From the NCBI GenBank assembly GCA_937957685.1, contig CALGAO010000127.1:84435-148434 (forward strand): a DNA stretch of 64,000 nt. The letters are read 5' to 3'. The notes beneath the pieces were generated by a model. It was not told the DNA's origin. It saw only the letters and a program-made list of their open reading frames with translations, and did no database searches. Of this stretch, positions 8,115-16,047 are shown piece by piece. The DNA comes from an uncultured Paenibacillaceae bacterium. Lineage in GTDB: Bacteria; Bacillota; Bacilli; Paenibacillales; DA-C8. Position 1 is the stretch's first letter, and every line of letters begins with the position of its first letter. The translations under genes and the position numbers were made by a program.

Positions 8115-8714
8115 ATGAAGTGGAAGCGAACAGTGCTGCTCGTGCTGATCATGGCGGTGGTCGGGACAACAGCCGCGATGGCCGACGATGTCTACGAGAC
8201 GTTCAAGGCGAAGAAGTTGTCCGTAACCGTCAATGGCAAGACGCTGGACAAACCGGCGCTGCAGGTGACGAATGGCAGCGTGATGATACCGCTCGAACAG
8301 ATGAAGGACACCGTCCAGGCCATGGTCGAGCAAAGCGGCGACAAGGTCACCATCTACAAGCCGAATGTCCATATGCTCCTGATCATCGAAGGGAAGGACC
8401 GCGTCGTCCACTTCGGCAGTGTCACCAACGGCAAGGGCAAGAAAGTCGATTTCACCATCCATACGCAGGTGGATAACCTGAGGAAACCGATCAAGAATAT
8501 GAAATTCGAAATCTTCGACCCGAACGGCAAGTCCGTGCATCATACGATCTTCCCGATCAGCAGTGAGGATGCGGACAGCGGCATCTTCTGGCTGAATGTT
8601 CCGGTCTCCGTCCAGTTCGATCTGAAGGGAGATTATACGATCAAGGCTTACATGCAGTATGAGGAGCCAGGCGAATATTTCCTCGTTTCCGAGAAGGTCA
8701 TCAAGTCCAAATAA
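8115..8714 (+). CDS. Secreted protein with copper-amine-oxidase-like stalk domain
   Basis: 199 residues. Signal peptide at 1-24 (MKWKRTVLLVLIMAVVGTTAAMA followed by an ADD cleavage region). Residues about 33-80 match the copper amine oxidase N-terminal-like (stalk) domain widespread in Paenibacillus surface proteins (LSVTVNGKTLDKPALQVTNGSVMIPLEQM). The rest is a beta-sandwich-like segment (VDFTIHTQVDNLRKPIKNMKFEIFDPNGK). Exported and probably wall-associated; no catalytic motif seen. RBS TAACGGAGGT is 9 bp from the ATG. A 17-bp tandem duplication spans its stop codon. Confidence 0.78.
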   Translation: MKWKRTVLLVLIMAVVGTTAAMADDVYETFKAKKLSVTVNGKTLDKPALQVTNGSVMIPLEQMKDTVQAMVEQSGDKVTIYKPNVHMLLIIEGKDRVVHFGSVTNGKGKKVDFTIHTQVDNLRKPIKNMKFEIFDPNGKSVHHTIFPISSEDADSGIFWLNVPVSVQFDLKGDYTIKAYMQYEEPGEYFLVSEKVIKSK

Positions 8715-8735
8715 ACAGCAAGTCCAAATAAACAG
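8702..8735. repeat. Perfect 17-bp tandem duplication over a stop codon
   Basis: CAAGTCCAAATAAACAG occurs twice back to back (8702-8718 and 8719-8735). The first copy encodes the last residues and TAA of the secreted protein; the second lies downstream, so the duplication leaves the protein end unchanged. Confidence 0.9.
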
Positions 8736-8739
8736 ACAG

Positions 8740-8776
8740 CTGTCATAGCGTGATGCTATGGCAGTTTTTGTTTTTC
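8740..8776 (+). terminator. Rho-independent terminator
   Basis: CTGTCATAGC (8740-8749) pairs with GCTATGGCAG (8755-8764) with one G-T pair, a 5-base loop, and is followed by TTTTTGTTTTT. Ends the secreted-protein transcript. Confidence 0.85.
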
Positions 8777-8867
8777 GTCGTCCGATTGAAGAAATCATTT
8801 GCTAATTGCTCCGAAAAAATGGTACGATACACGAGAAAGTAAATTGAATGAGAAATGAGGGTTAGCG

Positions 8868-9152
8868 ATGAGTGACCACGAGCATCATCATCATGAGGAA
8901 GGCGACGAAATCATTGTGACGATGACGGATGATGAAGGCAACGAGCGGGACATGGTGCTTGCATTCACTTTTGATGTGGAAGAGCAAGTGTACGCCGTGT
9001 TGCTCGACTATAACAATCCGGAAGAAGAAGGCGTCATCATGCGATTGGAAGAAGAGGACGGAGATACTGTCCTGGTCAATATAGAGGATGACGAGGAATG
9101 GGATCGCGTCGTGTCCGTCTACAACGAGCTCGCGGAGCAAGAGCAATACTAG
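8868..9152 (+). CDS. DUF1292 family protein (YrzB-like)
   Basis: 94 residues, extremely acidic, with an N-terminal His/Glu tract (SDHEHHHHEEGDE). The core (EIIVTMTDDEGNERDMVLAFTFDVEEQVYAVLLDYN ... EEEGVIMRLEEEDGD) matches the DUF1292 family of Bacillota. In Bacillus the homologue yrzB follows ruvX (yrrK) and alaS-linked yrzL; here it is alone. Promoter-like TTGCTA and TACGAT boxes lie about 40 bp upstream. Function unknown in the family; the His cluster might bind metal. Confidence 0.85.
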   Translation: MSDHEHHHHEEGDEIIVTMTDDEGNERDMVLAFTFDVEEQVYAVLLDYNNPEEEGVIMRLEEEDGDTVLVNIEDDEEWDRVVSVYNELAEQEQY

Positions 9153-9190
9153 GGGACCGACGGCTCCTTCGCCAGGAGACACAGACAAGG

Positions 9191-9231
9191 AAACCGAGAT
9201 GCGCGGATCCGTTCCGCGATCTCGGTTTTTT
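9191..9231 (+). terminator. Rho-independent terminator
   Basis: AAACCGAGAT (9191-9200) pairs with ATCTCGGTTT (9219-9228); an inner CGCGG/CCGCG stem extends it; TTTTTT follows. Could serve both the DUF1292 gene and the convergent DUF1885 gene. Confidence 0.85.
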
Positions 9232-9310
9232 GGTGTACAGGCGCCATTTCGGGCAACGTCCGGGGCCTGGTTTGGGTACGAGCATGACAGCCCCGATGGG
9301 TATTGGCCGT

Positions 9311-9730
9311 TTATTTGCGCGGATTGAAGTACATGACTCGACCGTTGAACAGACGAACCTCCGCTTTCAGCAGACGTCCGATGTATTTGCACAGCTCATT
9401 CGCCTTGGACTTGTCTCCGATCTCGGAACCGCCCGGCAGCACGACCTGGATATAGGGGACGCTCCGATCTTCCTCCTGTCTGGTCCCCACACCGATCAGG
9501 ATATATTTGTAATTCGGCTGGTTGCCTCTCAGGTACAGCCACTCGTGCCCGCCTTCGGACTTTCGCTCTATCGTATAGGGGAATGCCATCTCCGCATAGT
9601 TCCAGTTCAGCTGTTGCCCGGTCAGCGAGGTCTGCTTGCGATAGCGCTCCAGCACCTCCACCACATCATCCAGGGTAATGCTCTCGACAGCAGAACCTTG
9701 CACCAGTTGAATATATGCGCTTTGACTCAT
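9311..9730 (-). CDS. DUF1885 family protein
   Basis: 139 residues with the SQSAYIQLVQGS ... ITLDDVVEVLERYR opening and a compact alpha/beta body ending in KAEVRLFNGRVMYFNPRK, as in the small Bacillales DUF1885 family, whose function is unknown. Start chosen at ATG 9730, with AGGT seven bases upstream; a GTG two codons earlier (9736) is the alternative. A good promoter lies upstream at 9776-9804. Confidence 0.78.
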   Translation of the reverse strand: MSQSAYIQLVQGSAVESITLDDVVEVLERYRKQTSLTGQQLNWNYAEMAFPYTIERKSEGGHEWLYLRGNQPNYKYILIGVGTRQEEDRSVPYIQVVLPGGSEIGDKSKANELCKYIGRLLKAEVRLFNGRVMYFNPRK

Positions 9731-9775
9731 CTCCACAACCTGCCCCTCGTCCGATATTCTGGATATCCATCTATC

Positions 9776-9804
9776 ATCATAACATCGTTGAAAGCGGTTT
9801 ACAA
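9776..9804 (-). promoter_or_regulatory. Promoter of the DUF1885 gene with a cre-like element
   Basis: On the minus strand TTGTAA (9799-9804) and TATGAT (9776-9781) are 17 bp apart, a strong sigma-A promoter. The + strand TGAAAGCGGTTTAC (9789-9802) overlaps the -35 and spacer and matches the CcpA cre consensus TGWAANCGNTNWCA at 12 of 14 positions. The promoter is well supported; the operator is tentative. Confidence 0.55.
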
Positions 9805-9846
9805 TGCATGATTTGTCCGTTTATGGGAGGGAAGCTTCCGTTAACG

Positions 9847-11316
9847 TCAGGAGATCGGCGTGGACTCCACGATCACCTTGACCTGCTGGATCGTCTTGTC
9901 CTCGGGGCCCTGAACCGGCAGGCCGACTTCCAGATGCTCCTGGATGTATTCGATGTTGTCCTGGGTGATGACTTCACCAGGGAGCAGGATCGGGATGCCC
10001 GGCGGATAGATCATGATGAATTCGGCGATGATGCGTCCTGCCGCTTCTTTCAGCGGGATGACCTCCGTATCCGCATAGAAAGCGTCGCGCGGCGAGATGG
10101 ACAGATGCGGGATCTCCGGCACCTTGACCTGCACCTGATTGGCCGATTTGCCTGCATGTTCGGCGGCAAGCTGGCGAAGCGCCTCGACCAGGAGGCCCAC
10201 GGTATGCTCATCATCGCCAGGCGTGATCAGGCAGAGGATGTTGTACATATCGCTCAGCTCGACCTCGATGTTGTGCGCCTCTCTGAGCCATCGCTCCACA
10301 TCATAGCCGGTGATGCCGAGTTCAGCCACGTGGATCGTCAGCTTCGTCGGATCGTAGTCGAACTTGGCCTCGGAGCCGAGGATCTCCTCGCCGAAGCAAT
10401 ACAGTCCCGGCAGCTTGTTGATCTCGGAGCGGGCATACTGGGCCAGCCGCATCGCGCGTTCGGCCATCTCCCTGCCGTGCAGGGCCAACTGCTTGCGCGC
10501 GGTATCCAGCGAAGCGAGCAGGATATAGGAGGTAGAGGTGGTCGTCAGCATGCTGATGATCGACTGGACGCGCTTCGGGTTGACCAGACCCTCCCGCACG
10601 TTCAACACGGAGCTCTGGGTGAGCGATCCTCCGAGCTTGTGCACGCTGGTTGCCGCCATGTCGGCGCCGGCCTGCATCGCGGAGAGCGGCAGGTCCTCGT
10701 GGAAATGGACATGCACCCCGTGCGCTTCATCGACCAGCACCGGGATATTGCGCGCGTGGGCGAGCTGCACGATCTCCTTCAGGTTGGCGCACAGGCCATA
10801 ATAGGTCGGGTTGATGACCAGCAGCGCCTTGGCGTCCGGATGGAGATCCAGCGCCTTGCGCACGGCGCGGGTGGTGATGCCATGCGCGATGCCGAGCCGA
10901 TGATCCATCTCCGGCGAGATGAAGATGGGCTTGGCGCCGGCGAAGATGATCGCGGACATGACGGATTTGTGCACGTTGCGGGGGACGATGATCTTGTCTC
11001 CCGGTGAGCAGACGGACAGGATCATCGTCATGATGGCGCCGCTCGTCCCCTGCACGGAGAAGAAGGTATAGTCCGCGCCGAACGCCTCGGCGGCGAGCTT
11101 CTGGGCTTCCAGGATCGCTCCGGAAGGCTGGTGAAGATCATCCAGCGGCGCAATGTTGATCAGGTCGATCGACAGCGCGTTGGGCCCGATGAACTCCCTG
11201 AACTCCGGATTCATGCCGGCTCCTTTCTTGTGTCCGGGTATATGAAATTGCACAGGATTGCGTTCCGCATGCCTGCGCAAGGCGGTGAACAACGGTGTGC
11301 GAGTCTGATCCATCAT
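9847..11316 (-). CDS. speA: Orn/Lys/Arg decarboxylase (SpeA-type), PLP-dependent
   Basis: 489 residues. Fold-type I PLP enzyme: the PLP lysine is in TSVHKLGGSLTQSS, preceded by the DEAHG motif that holds the PLP ring (VDEAHGVHV). FHIPGHKKG at the N-terminus and the C-terminal domain (PGIPILLPGEVI) identify the short Bacillus SpeA/YaaO class, which makes agmatine from arginine in polyamine synthesis; lysine or ornithine activity cannot be excluded. Start at ATG 11316, with GAAGGG 9 bp upstream; the open frame continues 41 codons further but without a ribosome site. No speE/speB or tmk neighbour. Confidence 0.88.
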   Translation of the reverse strand: MMDQTRTPLFTALRRHAERNPVQFHIPGHKKGAGMNPEFREFIGPNALSIDLINIAPLDDLHQPSGAILEAQKLAAEAFGADYTFFSVQGTSGAIMTMILSVCSPGDKIIVPRNVHKSVMSAIIFAGAKPIFISPEMDHRLGIAHGITTRAVRKALDLHPDAKALLVINPTYYGLCANLKEIVQLAHARNIPVLVDEAHGVHVHFHEDLPLSAMQAGADMAATSVHKLGGSLTQSSVLNVREGLVNPKRVQSIISMLTTTSTSYILLASLDTARKQLALHGREMAERAMRLAQYARSEINKLPGLYCFGEEILGSEAKFDYDPTKLTIHVAELGITGYDVERWLREAHNIEVELSDMYNILCLITPGDDEHTVGLLVEALRQLAAEHAGKSANQVQVKVPEIPHLSISPRDAFYADTEVIPLKEAAGRIIAEFIMIYPPGIPILLPGEVITQDNIEYIQEHLEVGLPVQGPEDKTIQQVKVIVESTPIS

Positions 11317-11517
11317 GGCATAACGTCCCTTCACGATAAAGTTCTTCGCTTTGTTGAGTTGACTGTCTGGCTTCGCGTCTTGTTGGGGCTCGTGAAAATA
11401 AACAAGCATGAGTATACCAATAGTGCGATTTTGATTCAATAGGTTTTGAGCATATGGGTAAAAATATTACAGCCCGGGAAACATACGGTATTATCCTGAG
11501 AACGGGGCTGAATCCAG

Positions 11518-12924
11518 ATGCTGAAACAGATTGCTGCCAAACAGATCTTTACGCCATTTGTTCTGCGCTTGCTGATCATCCTGTTTCTGGTCGAATTCGT
11601 GAAGGGTGCGTTGCTCGTGACGGTGGTGCCCGTCTATATGAACGTGGTGCTTGGCCTGTCCGCCTATGTGGTTGGATGGGCCCTGGCATTGCAGTATGCC
11701 GGGGACAATCTGTTCCGCACGCCGATGGGGTGGCTCATCGACAGGATCGGATATCGGACCGGCATCGTCACCGGCACCTTCCTGGCGATGCTCTCCGTCC
11801 TGATGATGGCGTTCGCCAGGAACAGCTGGTGGATGATCGCCGGAACGACGCTGCTTGGCGTCGGCACCTCTCCCCTGTGGCCAAGCGTCATCACGGGCGC
11901 GACGGAGGAAGCGGGCGAGTCCGCCCGCGGCAGCGTCATGAGCGTGATCTATGTGGCCTGGCTGTCGGGGACAGGCGTTGGTCCTGTCGTCATCAATTTC
12001 TTCATACACGATCGCGCCTATGGGCTGGCGTTTACGTTCCTGCTCGCGCTGCTGGCATTCGTCTTCTTCGTCTCGCTGTTCCTGCCGCACAGGTCGGGCG
12101 CGGCGAAGGAGGGCTCGGCGAGGCGCAACCAGGCGGTCAAGCTTCAGGATGAGAAGCCGCTCAGCAGCGCGGGCAACACGCTGACGGCCGAATCGTCGGG
12201 TGCACGGCGGAACATTCAGGCGGCTGACGCAACAGGCGAACAGAGGGGCGGCCTTGCGGCCCCATCATCCGGCAGGCAGAAACGCAGCCTCGCGGCCCCG
12301 GCGCGACGCAAGCAAACTTGGTGGGCGAGACTGACTTCATACATCCATAGGGTGAGCAGCACCATTCATGTCAACCCGCTGTTCTATCCGGCGCTGTTCC
12401 TCCAGAACGCCTCGATCGGCCTGCTCGCTCCGGTGCTGACGCTGTTCGCCAAGGAAGTGCTGCAACTGTCGAATGCGATGTACAGCCTGTTTCTTGTCTA
12501 TGGCGGCAGCATCACGATCTTGTTGCTCTATCCGGTCGGCAAGATGGTGGATCGCTTCGGCACGCGATGGCTTCTGCATATCGGCTTTCCGCTGTCTGCC
12601 GCAGCGGTGGCGGCTCTGGCTCTGCTCAGGAATCCGCAGCTGACCTGGGGAATCGTTGGCGCGATCGGAGTGGGCTATGCGATGATCATCCCGGCATGGA
12701 ACGCGTTCATCGCGACGATCGTGCCGGAGGATCGTAAGGCGCTCATCTGGGGATTCTTCCTGTCCATCGAAGGGGGCGGGATGGTAGCCGGCTCTGTCAT
12801 CTCCGGTCTGCTCTGGGACACCTTTGGGCCGCATGCGCCGTTTCTCGCCAGCAGTTCCTTATTGTTGACACTTTTTGTTCTCCATTTGTTCATTTCCATG
12901 CCGCAGAAAATTGTGGTACGATGA
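11518..12924 (+). CDS. MFS transporter with long central cytoplasmic loop
   Basis: 468 residues. Two groups of six hydrophobic segments (about 10-190 and 280-460) with the MFS loop motif GWLIDRIGYRTG at about 74-85 and a second one at GKMVDRFGTRW. Between them lies an unusually long hydrophilic loop of roughly 80 residues, rich in Ala, Arg, Gln and Ser, where most MFS proteins have 30-40. Resembles drug or metabolite efflux members; substrate not readable. Ribosome site is weak (GAACGGGG). Divergent from speA. Confidence 0.85.
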   Translation: MLKQIAAKQIFTPFVLRLLIILFLVEFVKGALLVTVVPVYMNVVLGLSAYVVGWALALQYAGDNLFRTPMGWLIDRIGYRTGIVTGTFLAMLSVLMMAFARNSWWMIAGTTLLGVGTSPLWPSVITGATEEAGESARGSVMSVIYVAWLSGTGVGPVVINFFIHDRAYGLAFTFLLALLAFVFFVSLFLPHRSGAAKEGSARRNQAVKLQDEKPLSSAGNTLTAESSGARRNIQAADATGEQRGGLAAPSSGRQKRSLAAPARRKQTWWARLTSYIHRVSSTIHVNPLFYPALFLQNASIGLLAPVLTLFAKEVLQLSNAMYSLFLVYGGSITILLLYPVGKMVDRFGTRWLLHIGFPLSAAAVAALALLRNPQLTWGIVGAIGVGYAMIIPAWNAFIATIVPEDRKALIWGFFLSIEGGGMVAGSVISGLLWDTFGPHAPFLASSSLLLTLFVLHLFISMPQKIVVR

Positions 12925-13321
12925 ATCTTGTCCTGTTCGTATATGGAACCTGGGCCATCGCAGCACGGGGCGCCGACTCCGGGAAGAAGCATCTGCTGTC
13001 AGTCAGCGGAACGGGCTCCGGATAGATGCGCCTGCAGCCATCAGCGGAACGCTGATCACCGACTCCGGGAAGATGCTGCGGTCGGTTGCCGGTCAGCGGA
13101 ACGCCGATGCTAAGCCCGTGATGCCGCATCTGCCGCCGTCAGCGGAACACCGATCTCCGGATCACCCCGAAGGCTCGATGGACCAGTACGTGTGAAAGCC
13201 CGACACCGTCGATGGGAACACCTTCCTTATTGCTCGGGTACATTGGTAACGGGACCTGACGAACAAAGCACTTCTTTCAGTTATAGCGTGCGTATGTGCC
13301 TCAAGGAGGAATCATGTTTAT
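12925..13321. other. Intergenic region with short direct repeats
   Basis: About 400 bp without a convincing gene. It contains four copies of TCAGCGGAAC (13003, 13041, 13093, 13139) and two copies of GACTCCGGGAAGA (12975, 13061), giving a degenerate unit of 38-52 bp. After the repeats come ordinary spacer and the ribosome site of the next gene (AAGGAGGA 13303-13310). A minimal ATG-TTT-ATA-TGA reading frame at 13314 lies between that site and the true start. Confidence 0.7.
12975..13148. repeat. Four-copy degenerate intergenic repeat (TCAGCGGAAC core)
   Basis: Cores at 13003-13012, 13041-13050, 13093-13102 and 13139-13148. Flanks are also partly conserved: C-CCGAT or G-CTGAT follows the core in three copies and CTCCGG recurs. 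Spacing is irregular and the intervening sequence is similar between copies, so this is not a CRISPR array. Confidence 0.65.
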
Positions 13322-14488
13322 ATGAAGCGTCTGGGTATCATTTTCTTGATGTTGCTGAATGTGTTCATCGGATTTGGCATCATTATCCCTGTATTGCCTG
13401 AGCTTGTTTCGCCTTACCACCTGTCTCTGATGCTGTCCGGCTATTCGCTGATTTCCTTTGTCATGTCGCCGATGTGGGGAGCATGGTCGGACAAGATCGG
13501 AAGAAGGCCGATCATTTTGATCGGGATAGCGGGTTATGCGATCAGCTTCTTCCTGTTCGGGATCGCAGAGCATCTCTGGCTGATGTATGTGTCAAGGCTG
13601 CTGGGAGGATTTTTCTCCGGTGCGGTGATTTCATGCGCCGTCGCATACGTGGCCGATGTAACGGATGAGGACAACCGGACCAAAGGGATGGGGCTGGTCG
13701 GCATGGCGATCGGACTGGGCTTCGTGATTGGTCCCGGCGTCGGTGCGGGCCTTAGCCTGATCGGATATTCGATTCCGTTCTTTGCGTCTTCGGCGCTCGC
13801 GTTGATCACCTTGTTCCTCGCAGCGCTTTATCTGCCGGATTCCCTGTCGGCGGAGGATCGCCTGGCCAGACAGCAGAAGCGGGAGGCGGAAGGGCGCAAG
13901 TCACGCTGGACCGCATTCAGAGGTGCGATGGTCTACCTGTACATCCTGTCCTTCATCGTGTCGTTCACCATGTCTGGCCTGGAGTTCGCCTTGTATTATT
14001 ATCAGGCGGAACGGATCGGCATCACGCCGTTTGAGATGGGGATGATGTTTATGACCAGCGGCATCGTCGGCGCCCTGGTACAGGGCGGAGTCGTTCGCCG
14101 CTACATCAGGAAGGGCGATGAGCCGAGATTTGTCACGATCGGACTGCTGCTGTCAGCTGCGGGCTTCTTCCTGATCATCTTCTCCACCAGCCTGCTTACG
14201 GCGACGCTGTTCCTGACGGTATTCTCCGCAGGCAATGCATTGGTGCGTCCATGCGTCACTTCCCTGATCACGCAGAAGACGCCGGTGGGGCAGGGCATGG
14301 CGAGCGGCCTCAGCTCCTCCATGGACAGCCTCGGCCGAATCACGGGTCCGCTCGTTGCCATGGGCGCCTTCTACATGCTGATCGAGCTGCCGTTTGTTCT
14401 CGGCGGCGCCGTCTGTCTGTTCGGGCTGCTGTTGCTCGGCCAGTTTCTCCGCATCGACAGGAAGCAGGCCTCGAGCGTCCGTGGATGA
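13322..14488 (+). CDS. MFS transporter, TetA/multidrug-like 12-TM family
   Basis: 388 residues with 12 predicted membrane segments. Motif A-like GAWSDKIGRRPIILIG at about 59-74 and the segment GPGVGAGLSLIG (about 138-149), similar to motif C of proton-drug antiporters, point to an efflux pump of the TetA/Bmr class. Ribosome site AAGGAGGA lies 11 bp upstream, with a four-codon micro-ORF between. Not clearly linked in operon to the MFS gene 400 bp upstream. Confidence 0.85.
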   Translation: MKRLGIIFLMLLNVFIGFGIIIPVLPELVSPYHLSLMLSGYSLISFVMSPMWGAWSDKIGRRPIILIGIAGYAISFFLFGIAEHLWLMYVSRLLGGFFSGAVISCAVAYVADVTDEDNRTKGMGLVGMAIGLGFVIGPGVGAGLSLIGYSIPFFASSALALITLFLAALYLPDSLSAEDRLARQQKREAEGRKSRWTAFRGAMVYLYILSFIVSFTMSGLEFALYYYQAERIGITPFEMGMMFMTSGIVGALVQGGVVRRYIRKGDEPRFVTIGLLLSAAGFFLIIFSTSLLTATLFLTVFSAGNALVRPCVTSLITQKTPVGQGMASGLSSSMDSLGRITGPLVAMGAFYMLIELPFVLGGAVCLFGLLLLGQFLRIDRKQASSVRG

Positions 14489-14722
14489 AGGAATCGAGGC
14501 GCCAACGGAACGAGAATCCGTTATGTTGCGGAAAATGGCCGAGTTAGCGCTGCCATAAACCGATATTTTTGCCAAATAACGCATCTGTGTGTTCCGTTAG
14601 CCTTGCGGGCGGCTTCCGATATGCGCGGGAACCGCTCCTGGCCTCCGATTGGCGGGTGTTATGGCAAATCGCCAGGCACGAGATCCCCGCGCCCGATGGT
14701 GCGCAACCGCCTCGCGCCGGCG
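14489..14722. other. Intergenic region with a large imperfect inverted repeat
   Basis: No gene seen. The left part (14504-14599) is an imperfect palindrome bounded by AACGGAAC and GTTCCGTT; each arm continues with a diverged NNNNATCCGTTATGTTG / CAAATAACGCATCTG-like sequence. The rest is GC-rich spacer between the convergent MFS and UPF0637 genes. Confidence 0.6.
14504..14599. repeat. Palindromic intergenic element (AACGGAAC...GTTCCGTT)
   Basis: The left arm AACGGAACGAGAATCCGTTA reads, in reverse complement, against the right arm TAACGCATCTGTGTGTTCCGTT with the ends and the CGTTA block conserved. Between them is an A/T-rich centre with AAAATGGCC and GCCATAAACC. It looks like a decayed member of a dispersed intergenic repeat family; I recall similar AACGGAAC/CCGTTAT elements in Paenibacillus genomes, but cannot check copies here. 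Confidence 0.5.
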
Positions 14723-15355
14723 TCAAAACGCCGCGCGATACAGTGGAAGCAGGTTGCGGAACGTCTGCTCGGCCAGATTCACGAAGCGCCCGCCATCGCG
14801 CAGCACCGGATCATGTCGGTCGATGCGCAGTCCGCACAGCGCCTCCGTCTTTTTCACATGCAGCAGCCTGTGAATCATCTGCTCATAGTCCTCTTCGGTC
14901 ATGCTCGAGAGCGGAGTGCCTTCGGGACGCATATGATCCAGCGACCAGCAGTAGTTGCCGGGCAGCCCGCTGATCAACTGCTGCCGGTTGCTGCGCAGCG
15001 CCTCCGCGAACTTGATCTTGTGCTCCTGGCTTTCGTAGATGACCGCGAACTGGACAAAGACATGTGTCGACCACAGTCCAATCTGGAAATGCGGCAGCGA
15101 CTTGTAGCCTCGCCTGCTGCTTGCGAAGGCCACCCAGGTATCATCAGGCGGATGGACGGTGCGGCGCGCGTGCTTCGCCACATGAGCGAAGATTTCCTCG
15201 CCGCACATGACAGACAGCGTAGGCGCCAGCAGTTTGCCCAATAACTCAAGCTTCGGACGAACCTGGGCGATCAGCGCCGCCATGCGCGGAGCCAGTCCGG
15301 GAATCTGGAAAACGTCAAAATCTGCTTGTGTAAATCCTTCAAATGTGGTGCTCAT
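14723..15355 (-). CDS. UPF0637 / DUF1054 family protein (YktB-like)
   Basis: 210 residues matching the family by FTQADFDVFQIPGLAPRMAALI at the start, the central CGEEIFAHVAKHARRTVHPPDDTWVAF, and LPHFQIGLWSTHVFVQFAVIYE. A Bacillus homologue has a solved structure but no assigned function. ATG start with CGGAGG at 5 bp. Convergent with the MFS gene. Confidence 0.85.
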   Translation of the reverse strand: MSTTFEGFTQADFDVFQIPGLAPRMAALIAQVRPKLELLGKLLAPTLSVMCGEEIFAHVAKHARRTVHPPDDTWVAFASSRRGYKSLPHFQIGLWSTHVFVQFAVIYESQEHKIKFAEALRSNRQQLISGLPGNYCWSLDHMRPEGTPLSSMTEEDYEQMIHRLLHVKKTEALCGLRIDRHDPVLRDGGRFVNLAEQTFRNLLPLYRAAF

Positions 15356-16047
15356 CCCAATCCTCCGAAAGTAAGTGATCTCCCTCTAACCATATCAAGG
15401 TTACAGGCGGCATGCAAATCGAAGCCGGTTCCCCGCATCCACGTTCCGCATGCAACGGGCCAATCGGTCATCAGCAGCATTCGGTTGACACCATCCGAAC
15501 AGACCCTCCATCAACCTCAACTGCATCGCCCTAGCCAGACTTGTCCATGTCTCATCGTCCCATCTTGCTCAGCAGCTGCTTGCCCAAGCCATGACCTTCG
15601 CGCGCATCACCATCAAGAAACACGGAAAAATGCCCGCTTACATCGAAAAATAAACATTAATCCAAGTTGCGCATTCATATTAATCAGTATAAGATATGGT
15701 TAAGAGGACAATTGTCTGAATATTTCCGCAATACCCTCGAATCGGACATCAGACACCGTAAACTCCCATATATGCAGCCCTTATCTCCGAACGTTTGAAT
15801 CTATCTTCTTTTGGCAATGCTGTGTGTAAGCCTATCATTCTCTCGCAGAACAATCTCCATCCGGATATGATCAGGATAAAGCGCGAGATGCTCACATCAG
15901 GCCATGTGTTGCTCAATCCCTTGCAGGAAAGTCCCCCGCCACCTCACCGTTAGTACTGACGTTGCCAGGATCCCGAGAAGATGTGCGAACGCTGTCATGC
16001 TTCATGTCAAATGCCCTATATTATAGTTCTCCAAGGGAGGGATTGCC
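15356..16047. other. Long intergenic region (about 690 bp)
   Basis: No intact gene seen. It is more A/T-rich than its surroundings, carries a short stretch that reads like the end of a GNAT acetyltransferase on the minus strand (15552-15654), and ends with a TATATTATA-like promoter region and AAGGGAGGG ribosome site of the gene at 16048. Confidence 0.6.
15552..15654 (-). pseudogene. Possible C-terminal remnant of a GNAT acetyltransferase
   Basis: About 34 codons on the minus strand read FSVFLDGDAREGHGLGKQLL then SKMGR and a stop. REGHGLGKQLL fits GNAT motif A (R/Q-x-x-G-x-G/A). A TAA lies in frame just upstream, no start or N-terminal half is visible, and the fragment sits in a gene-poor region, so it looks like a decayed gene. 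The match is short and may be chance. Confidence 0.3.

Noticed and set aside
12975..13148. CRISPR array
   Set aside because: Repeats are short, degenerate and irregularly spaced, spacers resemble one another, and no cas genes are present.
15326..15703. 125-residue + strand reading frame in the long intergenic region
   Set aside because: No ribosome site, Pro/His/Ser-rich shadow-like composition, overlaps the UPF0637 start and the GNAT remnant.
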